Assembly: GCF_029946165.1 (NCBI RefSeq)
Contig: NZ_JAQSDZ010000006.1
Coordinates: 62,001-126,000, forward strand
Direction of reading: 5' to 3'
DNA length: 64,000 bases
Source of the DNA: Methylotenera sp.
Lineage (GTDB): Bacteria > Pseudomonadota > Gammaproteobacteria > Burkholderiales > Methylophilaceae
Shown: in pieces, positions 8,706-17,788 of the stretch
How the letters are laid out: each line of letters starts with the position of its first letter
How positions within the stretch are numbered: position 1 is the first letter of the stretch
Made by a program: the position numbers and the translations under genes
Notes under the pieces: generated by a model
Databases searched by the model: none
What the model was told of the DNA's origin: nothing
What the model saw: only the letters and a program-made list of their open reading frames with translations

Positions 8706-10070
8706 TCAGTTTTGCGTACAACTTAAATCTTTATTTATTGAGGTATCGAAAAGTTTTTTCAGGGCTTCACGTGGTAATTTACCTGTGGCATTTCTGGGTA
8801 AAGTTTCCAAGAATAATAATGGGCGAGGCAAGAAAGCAGGGTCAATTTTGGTACGCAATGCGGCTAATAACTGACTAGCCGTTAAATTGGGCGCAACAAC
8901 ACATGCACTTAGCCGAGTGACATGATCATGTGATAACTCATCAGGCATAAAGAAAGCGCCATCAATTACCCCCTCAATGGCATTCAAGTGATGGTTAAGA
9001 TTAGTCAGAGAGCTACGTTTACCTGCAATATTAATTAAATCCTGTGTGCGTCCATGCAGTAAAAAGAAACCTGGCTCGGTTAACTCTATGATGTCATTAA
9101 GCGTGGTTGCAACTTCTACATGACCACCCTCCGCAAATACTTGCTCACCTTGCTGTGTTAACTTTATCTGAGGTAATAATTGCCAAGAATCACCATCAAT
9201 GGTGCGTCGAGTCGCTATTTGTCCTGTTTCTGTACTGCCATATATTTCTATTAATGGCGCTTTAAGAGTAGTTTCAACTTTATCTGCCAAGGTATAACTC
9301 AAAGGAGCCGTTGCTGAGAGTAGCAGTGCGGGCTCTGCAATATTTAGTTCAGAGTCTAATAGCAACCTTAAATGTAAAGGGGTAGAAACTAAAATGCGCG
9401 GTGCAGGTATGGATTGCATCGCGCTGCAAATATCCGCTGGATAAAATGGTTGCGCGCTACTTATGGCATTGCCACTTTGCCAAGGCAGCAAGACTGTAGA
9501 TTCAAAACCATACATATGCTGAGGTGGAATAGTGCCAATAAAGCTGTATTCGTTGCTTTCTGATAAGCCAAGCCGTTTTGCCTGTGCCTGAACATTCTGT
9601 ACTAGAGATCCCCATTTTTTGGGATGCGGATTAGGTTGACCCGTAGAGCCAGAGGTAAAGACAATCGCGATTAATTGTTGTGTATTAATTCGCGGAATTG
9701 AAACTTTTTTAGCGGGATGCTTAGGCATCGTTGGGTAGTTAAATCGCGGCAATGCAATATCACAATCATCATTGTCATATAGACAAAACACATCTGGAGA
9801 AAATATTTGTAGTTGACGTAACATTTCTGGTGTGTGCGTCGGAGGCAATACGCTAACTTTATTACTAATAATAGCTGCAGCTAAACCCACACTGAAATGA
9901 TAGCGATCTTTGCATACATTAAGGATATGTTTGCCAGCTGGAAGTAATGTCGCTAAATAATTAACATCTGCAAGAAACTCCTCCACAGAAACACTAATCC
10001 CCTTACGCCATGCGATGGGTTTAGCAAATGAAGTATGAGTGATGAGAGGTAGGGTTTGCATGAGGGCCAT
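8706..10070 (-). CDS. AMP-dependent acyl-ACP/CoA ligase, ApeH-like
   Basis: 454-residue ANL-superfamily adenylating enzyme. The phosphate-binding motif is AIVFTSGSTGQPNPHPKKW, the A5 motif is IEIYGSTETGQIATR, and the A7/A8 region reads FFLLHGRTQDLINIAGKR; the C-terminal lysine motif is LPRNATGKLPR. It would activate an aromatic or other carboxylic-acid starter with ATP and load it on the neighbouring ACP. It is slightly shorter than stand-alone acyl-CoA synthetases (about 550 aa) but typical of ApeH. It starts 8 bases after the COG4648 gene. Starter identity cannot be read from the sequence. Confidence 0.86.
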   Translation of the reverse strand: MALMQTLPLITHTSFAKPIAWRKGISVSVEEFLADVNYLATLLPAGKHILNVCKDRYHFSVGLAAAIISNKVSVLPPTHTPEMLRQLQIFSPDVFCLYDNDDCDIALPRFNYPTMPKHPAKKVSIPRINTQQLIAIVFTSGSTGQPNPHPKKWGSLVQNVQAQAKRLGLSESNEYSFIGTIPPQHMYGFESTVLLPWQSGNAISSAQPFYPADICSAMQSIPAPRILVSTPLHLRLLLDSELNIAEPALLLSATAPLSYTLADKVETTLKAPLIEIYGSTETGQIATRRTIDGDSWQLLPQIKLTQQGEQVFAEGGHVEVATTLNDIIELTEPGFFLLHGRTQDLINIAGKRSSLTNLNHHLNAIEGVIDGAFFMPDELSHDHVTRLSACVVAPNLTASQLLAALRTKIDPAFLPRPLLFLETLPRNATGKLPREALKKLFDTSINKDLSCTQN

Positions 10071-10078
10071 ACTAAAAC

Positions 10079-10729
10079 TTAACGAACACGTGTAGATTTA
10101 TCTAAATAAGCTTTTACTGCGTCAAGCACATGGCCTGTAGGAAGGTTTGTTAATAAACGTCGACGCAACAAGAACTCCACTATAAACATAAGTGCTACCA
10201 GCGGTAAGGTGAAGAAATTGACGAAGATTGACCACGTTGCTAACGGCGTCATAAAAAAAAACAATGTCGAGGTAATACTGATTGCTGCAAAAAATATCAC
10301 CCAAGCCACAGTCACTCTACGAGCATAAATTTCATGCTCTGCTGGGAGCGAACCTCTATTAATTATTTCGGCAAAATGCACGCATAAAGGTTTACGACCT
10401 GGTAACAGCGTTTGTCCAAAAGTCATCATCAAGGCTAACATTAATCCAACATCCAATATCCAGAATACAAGCCCAGAATGCTCTTTTAAAAATGCCCATA
10501 AAAACCAAGAGATAATAGATAACGTAAGCAATATACTTATGCTAAATAAGTGCGATCTACTCTTCCAAGCATAGCTAAGCACAATTATGAATATGGGTAT
10601 TAAGGCTAATACTGCAGCGAGTGAACTGGGAACGTTGGACGTGTTAACGTGGTGTACCAACAACGCATAAATTACAATACATGCCGTAATGCCTAATCCA
10701 CGTGCAATTCTGATGAACTTGAGCATCAT
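10079..10729 (-). CDS. COG4648-type integral membrane protein, ApeG-like
   Basis: 216 residues with about six hydrophobic helices (for example ITACIVIYALLVHHV, LAAVLALIPIFIIVLSYAW, WVIFFAAISITSTLFFFM). The conserved middle block TLLPGRKPLCVHFAEIINRGSLPAEHEIYARRVTVAW is characteristic of the COG4648 family found almost only in aryl-polyene and related clusters. Its biochemical function is not established as far as I know. It lies 14 bases downstream of the ACP gene and just ahead of the ligase. Good marker for the cluster type. Confidence 0.82.
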   Translation of the reverse strand: MMLKFIRIARGLGITACIVIYALLVHHVNTSNVPSSLAAVLALIPIFIIVLSYAWKSRSHLFSISILLTLSIISWFLWAFLKEHSGLVFWILDVGLMLALMMTFGQTLLPGRKPLCVHFAEIINRGSLPAEHEIYARRVTVAWVIFFAAISITSTLFFFMTPLATWSIFVNFFTLPLVALMFIVEFLLRRRLLTNLPTGHVLDAVKAYLDKSTRVR

Positions 10730-10743
10730 CCTTTACTGAAATC

Positions 10744-11022
10744 TCAGCTTGCCTTATTTGCTGCAACATAGCTTGTAAGATTGTGTAGCGAACTGAAAAT
10801 TTCATGATTATTTTCGCTATCTGCCTTGAGCTGCAAACCATAACGTTTCGAAATGACCAAAGCAACTTCAAGAATATCAATAGAATCCAAACCTAGTCCG
10901 TCGCCATAAAGCGGTGCGTCTGGGTCAATTTCATTTGCTGAAGTATCCAGATTTAGTGCCTGAACCATTAATTCAGCAACCTCAAGTTGTAAAGCCTTGT
11001 TATTTTCAATCATGATTGTCAT
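10744..11022 (-). CDS. acyl carrier protein, ApeE/ApeF-like
   Basis: 92-residue acyl carrier protein with the phosphopantetheine attachment Ser in GLGLDSIDILE, the classic four-helix ACP core. It is the promoter-proximal gene of the cluster. APE clusters usually carry two ACPs; only this one is visible, so a second is either missing or elsewhere. Translation could begin at MTIMIENN or at the internal MIENN four codons on. It probably carries the growing polyene chain. Confidence 0.87.
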   Translation of the reverse strand: MTIMIENNKALQLEVAELMVQALNLDTSANEIDPDAPLYGDGLGLDSIDILEVALVISKRYGLQLKADSENNHEIFSSLHNLTSYVAANKAS

Positions 11023-11467
11023 TTTAATAGAAACTCATCCTATTTGAATGAGTAATTAATCGGTGAGTTGATAGTATATTGAACCGCAGAGACTTGCCAA
11101 GTTTTTTTAGAGCATAACATGATTTAACTTTTTGACCATATCTCTGGGTTTAAAATATGCGAGGTCAGTCGGCAAGCTACAATGCTTAACCTTACCTTTA
11201 ACATTAATAAATTTCGTGAGCAGCATCGTTGCGCTTTTACGATGGCACTATGAAGATTTTACAAATATACGTTTTAGAAACTTCGTTTGAAAATATGTCT
11301 AACTAGAAAAATTAGAATAAATAAACCCCATTAACTTATCAAGATGACGGGGTTGTTTACATTAAAAAGAATGGTAGATCCTAAAATGGTAGTTCATATA
11401 TAACTAAATTAAATTATTAACTTTTAACTAATTGATAATAAACAATATTTGTTGTAAACATACTTAT
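11023..11467 (-). promoter_or_regulatory. non-coding leader ahead of the polyene cluster
   Basis: 445 bases without a convincing gene, AT-rich, containing the promoter of the ACP-first operon by position. I cannot assign a clear -35/-10 pair. A weak inverted repeat (AACCCC near 11327, GGGGTT near 11352) with a short T-rich flank could be a terminator-like hairpin or an attenuator; its stem is only about six base pairs. Confidence 0.3.
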
Positions 11468-11701
11468 TCAAGCAACTTTGTGAGCCACAGGATTCTGCCA
11501 AAGTGGAAACTGTAATGCTTCAAAATAAAAGTTAAGTAAAGTTGGTTCGTTATGTGTAGGATTCTCGGCAAGATAATCGGCAATCTTTGTGACTACACGT
11601 TGAAGCAACAACACAAATTCTTCAGGTATTTGATTATAAACCTCATAATTTGGCTGCTGATTTTGATTTACTAATACCCAGCAATTACCTAACTTATTCA
11701 A
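11468..11701 (-). CDS. small hypothetical ORF (77 aa)
   Basis: Unrecognised. The reading frame gives a soluble, acidic-to-neutral 77-residue peptide (NCWVLVNQNQQPNYEVY, then LLQRVVTKIADYLAENPTH) with normal-looking composition and a predicted helix. The only possible initiator is TTG and I see no ribosome binding site, so it may be a chance or decayed frame. It stands alone between two non-coding stretches. Confidence 0.22.
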   Translation of the reverse strand: MNKLGNCWVLVNQNQQPNYEVYNQIPEEFVLLLQRVVTKIADYLAENPTHNEPTLLNFYFEALQFPLWQNPVAHKVA

Positions 11702-12068
11702 TTCAACAGTTAAGTTTTAATTGGCGATTAAAGCCTGAAGTCTGCTTTCAACCTACTTGAGCTGTGCAATCTACCTAGCTTGGTATCCTATTGGTAGGTT
11801 AGGGGATGATTTTGAAGGTTATCACTCACTCTGGAAATTTAAGTATGGCGTTATATTAATTTAAGTGACTTTTCCGCTTCTACTCTTATATTTAAAAGTA
11901 ATTCGAATGTAGCAATATCTATTCATATTAATCAGATGGTGAAATTCGTGCTCAGTAAATACCAGCACATGACATAAAGCTTTGTTAGTAAACCTTGCTT
12001 ACTTGAGATGAAATCATTTAAGCCCTAATTAAGAAGCATAAACAATAAATTATCGGATCTATCCTCAC
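11702..12068. other. intergenic stretch upstream of the GspE-like gene
   Basis: 367 AT-rich bases. A short inverted repeat (CTACC near 11771 with GGTAG near 11793) is the only structure I see. Presumably contains the promoter of the ATPase gene; no clear hexamers or ribosome binding site precede the ATG at 12069. Confidence 0.3.
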
Positions 12069-14557
12069 ATGTCACAATTAATTTTAAAGAATGAATTGGT
12101 AAGTGATGAATTTATGTGGCCTGAGCCACCCTATTTCAAATTCATATCAAGCTTTGGCAAGACAGCGCTCGAAACCTGTTTCGTTCATTTAATTGATGGC
12201 AAAGAATTGGCTGGTTACCTGATTAGATTTTCACCAGATGAGAAGCGTATTTTACTTCAACCAGTGAATCAAAGTACTAGTGAAGTCATACATTTTGATC
12301 AAATCAGCGATTTACAATTATTGCGTCCTATTTCGCTAGTAAGAGAACAAGGCTTTCTTGAAGCGCGTGCGCAGGATACGCTTCCAGTATCTGACAAGCA
12401 AACTTATAAAATAGAGATCATCAATGATTCGACTCTGACTGGCGATACTTTCGGTTACTTAAATACGGAAGCTGGTTTATATATTTATCCTGCAACAAAA
12501 AATGAAAAAATTGAGAGGCACTTCATCCCTCAGCACTCAATTAAAAATTATCAAATTGGTATGCATATTGGCAAAGTACTGATAGAGGAAAATCTTGCGA
12601 CTGCCAAAGTAGTTGAAAGTGCTTTAGAGCATCAACAACAGTTGCGTTCAAAGTTAATTGGCGATTATTTATATGAAAATCAGATTCTGACGGCTGAACA
12701 ACTCAGGCAAGCCATCACCCATCAAGAAAAGCAGCCTGTCATAAAACTAGGTGAGGCGCTAATACAACTTAATCTGCTGACTAATGAACAATTAGAAGAT
12801 GCATTAGAGAAACAGAAACAAAATCGCTCACTGCGGCTTGGTCAAATTCTTGTCGATATGGGCGTAGTTGATGAACGCGCTTTGAAAGGCACATTATCGA
12901 AAAAGCTTGGCATTCCATTTGTCAATTTACCCAAATTTAACTTCGATCCAAATGCAATTAGATTGGTGGGCAAGTCCATCGCAAAAAGATTTAACCTGAT
13001 GCCGCTATGTATCCACGAGGATAAGTTGGTAGTTGCATTTGAAGATCCAATGAATTCAAAAGTAATTGATGAGTTACGCTTCGTTACTCAGATGAAAATA
13101 CTTCCAGCCATGGCGTCGCATGAGGACATTAAACTAGCTGTTGAAGAAAATTATGGCAATTTCAGTTGGTCAGAAGATGAACAAAGTAGCGTTAAAGAAA
13201 AGGTTGATGGCTCTATTGAGTATAGTCAAAATGAAAGCGCTGATGCTGACTTTGGTATCAATGACCTCGCAAGTAAGTTGTTTGATGAAGATAAGTCCAG
13301 AGTCAAAGAAATTGTTAATGAGCCAATAGCAGAGTCAGATAACACATTAGTACAACTGGTCAATAAGATTATTCTTGATGCTTTCAAGGACGGTGTATCA
13401 GACATCCACATTGAAACTTACCCTGATAAAAAAAATACACGTGTGCGTTTCCGTAAAGATGGAACGCTTATGCATTATTTAGAAGTCCCAGCTAACTTTC
13501 GTAATGCCTTGATTTCACGTATTAAGATTATGGCACAACTCGATATATCAGAACGTCGCAAACCACAGGATGGCAAATTAGATTTCCAGCAATATGGCCC
13601 CGCAAAAGTGGAACTAAGGGTTGTGACTATCCCTACGACAAATGGACTTGAAGATATCGTGATGCGCTTGCTGGCAGCATCTAAGCCTTTACCAATGGAT
13701 AAGTTAGGATTATCCGATGAAGTTCTCGAAACAGTAAAAAGAATGATAGCGCATCCGCATGGCTTAATACTAGTCTGCGGGCCTACAGGTTCGGGTAAAA
13801 CCACCACATTGCACTCACTCATGGGTCATATCAACTCCCCAGAACGCAAAATATGGACTGCTGAAGACCCAATCGAAATCACTCAAACTGGTTTAAGACA
13901 AGTTCAGGTAAATGCAAAGATTGGTTGGACCTTCGCTGCGGCGATGCGAAGTTTCTTGCGCGCTGACCCAGATGTAATTATGGTAGGTGAAATGCGTGAT
14001 GAAGAAACCACCAAGATTGGCATCGAGGCCTCTCTTACTGGACATCTTGTACTCTCCACGCTCCACCTAACAGTGCGCCAGAAAGTATAGTGCGGATGCT
14101 TGACCTTGGCATGGATCCATTTAATTTTGCTGATGCTTTGTTAGCCATATTGGCTCAGCGCTTAGCAAAAACACTCTGCTCAAAATGTAAGGAGGCTTAT
14201 GAGCCTGCTGAAAATGAATTAGAAGTGCTTGCAGCTGAATATGTTGATAACACTGAAGGTAACGCAACTCTAATTCTTGAACGTTGGAGAGAGCATAGCG
14301 CTAATAACAAACTTATTCTTTATAAAGCTAAAGGTTGTAAATATTGCAACCACACGGGCTATCGAGGACGATTAGGACTCTATGAACTAATGACTGTGAC
14401 TCCCTCCATCAGAAGAATGATACAAAAGCGTGCGCTTGTAAGTGAAATAACACAAGGAGCTTTGGCCAATGGGATGAATACTTTAAAGCAAGATGGCATT
14501 CACAAAGTGATACAAGGTCTGACCGACATCGCTCAGGTGCGGGCAGTCTGTGCGTAA
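12069..14557 (+). pseudogene. GspE/PilB-type ATPase broken by a 1-base frameshift
   Basis: Secretion/pilus assembly ATPase split over two frames (12069–14090 and 14090–14557). The first part has a novel-looking N-terminal domain (about residues 30–150), tandem T2SSE_N-type helical repeats (GKVLIEENL, GEALIQLNLLT, GQILVDMGVVD), Walker A GPTGSGKTTTL, the Asp box AEDPIEIT, and Walker B DPDVIMVGEMRDEET. At STLH the expected TNSAPESIVRML is lost: DNA reads CTCCACCTAACAGT where CAC-ACT-AAC-AGT is expected, so one A is missing at about 14066. The downstream frame continues perfectly with VRMLDLGMDPF and the four-cysteine zinc motif (CSKC, CKYC). Repaired length would be about 829 aa. No other secretion genes are adjacent. 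Either a recent pseudogene or a sequencing error. Confidence 0.85.
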
Positions 14558-15590
14558 TTAAAGTTAATTTAACCAATAGCATTTAAGATGACAGCAAGTA
14601 AGTTACTAATTAAATAGAATAAACTCAAGAGTTGGAGTCGTTGACTGCAATGCATTATCATCTTGGATCAATATTTTAAAGACTTTGCACTTCCGTTTGG
14701 TTGTATAGTCCTAGCTTCAGTAACTCCTGTTATTTTTGCATGTTTTATTTCATCAATGGGTATGCACGCAGCTAAATACACCTCCCCTATTCAAATGCAG
14801 CATATCCCTTAATGTGATGTGCTAGGCCCGATTTAGAAAAGGGGATCTGCTCATGATTCTGCTAACAAAATTCATTAGATAAATTGAAAGTTACTTTGGA
14901 TCTAAAGCCAATACTGGCTATCAATTAAAGAGCCAATCTACACCCCTTGTTTAGCTATGAAGCGCATTTCCATAGCCCAGACAAGACTTAAAATTAATCT
15001 GACAAAAGTCTCTACTTGCATCTAACTCAAAGACTTCAAAGTACAATTTCTTTCTGAATCTAAGTTCAAGATTTTCTTTTCGCCCCTCCATGAACTTTAG
15101 TAATACAGTTATTGCACTCAAAGAAGTAAGCATCGCTGACAATGACAAAGAGTTATTTCTTATTTGTGTTGTGACATATAAGTTAGGATAAAAAAGTGGT
15201 ATGCCGGAGTTATATCGACAAGCAAGCTGCTGCGCTCCCCATTAGCCATCACAAACCTTCTGACAAAAATCCTCATAACCATTTAATCCCTTAAACGAAC
15301 ATTTAATTTAGAAAAAAATATTTAGTTTTTTGATTTACTTAATTAAAGAATATTTGTTATGAGCATCGTCATCAATAGAATAAAACATGAAAAAATCAAT
15401 GTTATATTTCATTGATGGATTGATAAAAATAGAGTGGGTATTTATAGAGGGCTGTGGAAATTTTGAATCTGTTGCTAAGTAATAATCAATAGTTTTTATA
15501 TAAACCTTATTTAATCTTTACACAAATTAAGGTATCCAATACACAAAAAAATATTGAAAATAAATTACATTTTAAATTTGCTCATGCCAA
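14558..15590. other. long gene-poor intergenic region
   Basis: About 1 kb, AT-rich, without a supportable gene. The 65-aa minus-strand ORF at 14951–15148 has no recognisable features. A plus-strand frame near 14671 would encode a hydrophobic 49-residue peptide (LASVTPVIFACFISS) from a TTG, but without a ribosome binding site. No tRNA or ncRNA fold was recognised. The region may be decayed DNA next to the broken ATPase gene. Confidence 0.4.
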
Positions 15591-15617
15591 TAAAAAAGCC
15601 CCTGAAAACAGGGGCTT
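15591..15617 (-). terminator. intrinsic terminator of ssb
   Basis: Perfect hairpin GCCCCTG-TTTT-CAGGGGC on the minus strand followed by TTTTTT, about 40 bases after the ssb stop codon. Textbook rho-independent terminator. Confidence 0.9.
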
Positions 15618-15654
15618 AGAACCTAATACTTTACACGACTGCTATAGGTAAGTC

Positions 15655-16170
15655 CTAAAATGGAATGTCGTCTTCAAAATCATCAAAGCCCGAACCGCTA
15701 GTCGCTGCTTTTGGGGCTGATTGCGCAGACGCTGGTTTTGCTGAAGACTGGCTAGCACTTGATGAACTTTGATCGTAATCGCTACTGCCGCTACTTTGAT
15801 CCATACCGCCTTCATAGCTAGCATTTGAACCAGAACCATCACGGCCGCCTAGCATTTGCATTTGATCTGCAATGATTTCTGTCGTATAGCGATCTTGACC
15901 CTCTTTAGTTTGCCATTTACGTGTTTGCAAGCGGCCTTCAACATACACTGGGCGACCTTTTTTAAGGTACTCACCTGCAATTTCCGCAAGTTTGCGATAC
16001 ATCACAATATTGTGCCATTCAGTGCGCTCTTGCTTTGCGCCCGATTTATCTTTCCAACTATCGGTAGTCGCAATGCTAAAGTTACAAACTGCTTCGCCAT
16101 TTGGCATAAATCTTACTTCAGGATCACGGCCTAAATTACCTACTAAGATGACTTTATTTACTGATGCCAT
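15655..16170 (-). CDS. ssb: single-stranded DNA-binding protein
   Basis: 171 residues. The N-terminal OB fold begins [21 protein letters not shown] and contains the ssDNA-binding [21 protein letters not shown] block; a Gln/Ser-rich flexible linker follows (residues about 110–160) and the tail ends in DDFEDDIPF, the acidic tip that docks RecO, PriA, exonuclease I and other partners. A GAGGGGAT ribosome binding site precedes the ATG. It starts 2 bases after the MFS transporter stop, so the two are co-transcribed, and opposite uvrA. I see no LexA-type box in the region. Confidence 0.96.
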   Translation of the reverse strand: MASVNKVILVGNLGRDPEVRFMPNGEAVCNFSIATTDSWKDKSGAKQERTEWHNIVMYRKLAEIAGEYLKKGRPVYVEGRLQTRKWQTKEGQDRYTTEIIADQMQMLGGRDGSGSNASYEGGMDQSSGSSDYDQSSSSASQSSAKPASAQSAPKAATSGSGFDDFEDDIPF

Positions 16171-16172
16171 TT

Positions 16173-17705
16173 TTATCCCCTCAACAATTGATGTACTTGT
16201 GTTTGCAATTGGGTTTCATCCCCATGTTGCGATTTATCTATCTTTAATATGACGGTGTATTCTTGCGGCAATACCACAGCTTCTATCACCCCTACCAGCG
16301 CTAGCAACTTGCCCTTTAACAACTCAGCAGCGTCTGCTGTTAACTCAGGCGCATCTTCATCCAAGCCGTACATTTTAGTTTTTACTGCAGGTGGCGCTTG
16401 CATTGAATAAGCAAATATTAGCCATAAAAGCATCATCACGCTACAGAAAATAAACACACTGGCAAAACCTGCTTTATGTGATAAATAACCACCAAAAGCT
16501 CCACCGACAAATACGCCTAGTGACTGCGAAGTATTATAAACGCCAATCGCCGTTCCTTTTGCTGCAGCTGGTGCAATTTTACTAATGATTGAAGGCAAGG
16601 AGGCTTCAAGTACGTTAAATGCTATAAAGTACAGTGTAAGTGAAAGCACTATGCCCCAGAATAGCTGAATGGAAGCTGAGAACATTAATTGCGCAATGAA
16701 CATAGTAGCGATTGCACCTACGAAAACCTGCTTCATTTTGGCTTTCTTTTCCGCATAAATAATTGCTGGCACCATAAATACGAAGGAAGCAATTAATACA
16801 GGTAAGTAAATCATCCAATGCTGGTTTTCATGCAAATCACTTGATTTAGCAAGGGCAAATGGCACAACAACAAACATCGCCATTTGAGCGGCGTGTAGTG
16901 CAAAAATACCGTAATTTAAGCGTAGTAATTGTTTGTTTTTAAGAACGTCTTTTAATTTAGCTGGCGCTGCGCTGGCATCAGAATGATAGTGGCTATGCAA
17001 TGGTTCTGGCACCACAAATTTCATCACAGCGATTGCAGCTAAACTTAAAATTGCTGTCATCGCGAATATGCCTGGCACGCCAATCCATTGATTAAGTAAA
17101 GGGCCTATCACTAATGAAACGGCAAAGGCGATACCAATGGTACCGCCTATGGTTGCCATGGCTTTGGTGCGGTTTTCATCTCGAGTTAAATCTGCTAACA
17201 AGGCGGTTACAGCGGCAGAAACAGCCCCAGCGCCTTGTAAGGCTCTACCTAAAATAACACCTTCTATATTCATCGCCAATGAAGCCACCATGCTGCCAAT
17301 TGCAAAGATTGCTAGTCCTAAGTAAATCATAGGCTTGCGACCAAATTTATCTGAGGCCATGCCAAACGGCAATTGGAACAAAGCTTGCGTTAATCCATAA
17401 GCACCAAGCGCTAGTCCAATTTGCAAGGCATTTGGTCTTGGTAGAAAATTGTTTGATGCATAAATGGCAAAAATTGGCAAAATAGAAAACATGCCAAACA
17501 TACGTAAACCGTAAATCGCCGCCAAGCTTATAGTGGCACGCACTTCTACAGGTGTCATTTTATCTGCTGGCAAATCGATAACACTCTTTGCGTTTGTTGC
17601 ATTATTGCCTTCTGTGGTAACCGCTGCTGATTTATCCGCATCTGCTGCAATGTCTGCAAAAAGGTCTTGCGTTTGATTGCTTGAATGGTTGTTGGGTGTT
17701 GACAT
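16173..17705 (-). CDS. MFS transporter (drug/sugar efflux type)
   Basis: 510 residues with 12 hydrophobic helices. The MFS signature between TM2 and TM3 reads [16 protein letters not shown]. There is an unusual hydrophilic N-terminal extension of about 55 residues (rich in Asn, Ser, Ala) and a C-terminal cytosolic tail of about 60 residues ending in [22 protein letters not shown] that could be a small folded domain. Substrate unknown. In betaproteobacteria this family commonly sits between uvrA and ssb; here it is divergent from uvrA with 83 bases between starts. Confidence 0.85.
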   Translation of the reverse strand: MSTPNNHSSNQTQDLFADIAADADKSAAVTTEGNNATNAKSVIDLPADKMTPVEVRATISLAAIYGLRMFGMFSILPIFAIYASNNFLPRPNALQIGLALGAYGLTQALFQLPFGMASDKFGRKPMIYLGLAIFAIGSMVASLAMNIEGVILGRALQGAGAVSAAVTALLADLTRDENRTKAMATIGGTIGIAFAVSLVIGPLLNQWIGVPGIFAMTAILSLAAIAVMKFVVPEPLHSHYHSDASAAPAKLKDVLKNKQLLRLNYGIFALHAAQMAMFVVVPFALAKSSDLHENQHWMIYLPVLIASFVFMVPAIIYAEKKAKMKQVFVGAIATMFIAQLMFSASIQLFWGIVLSLTLYFIAFNVLEASLPSIISKIAPAAAKGTAIGVYNTSQSLGVFVGGAFGGYLSHKAGFASVFIFCSVMMLLWLIFAYSMQAPPAVKTKMYGLDEDAPELTADAAELLKGKLLALVGVIEAVVLPQEYTVILKIDKSQHGDETQLQTQVHQLLRG

Positions 17706-17788
17706 AAAAAAACTAAAGGCCTAAAAATGTAGCTAAATGCGTAAAAGTATGTATATTAGCAGGTTGCCCTAATTTTCGTAAAAGCATT

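Noticed and set aside
14671-14820. 49-residue hydrophobic peptide frame from a TTG
   Set aside because: No ribosome binding site and no support beyond hydrophobicity; could be a chance frame.
14951-15148. 65-aa minus-strand ORF in the gene-poor region
   Set aside because: No family resemblance, no ribosome binding site, composition like the surrounding AT-rich non-coding DNA.
17706-17788. Possible LexA/SOS box between the MFS gene and uvrA
   Set aside because: No CTGT-N8-ACAG-like palindrome is present in the gap.
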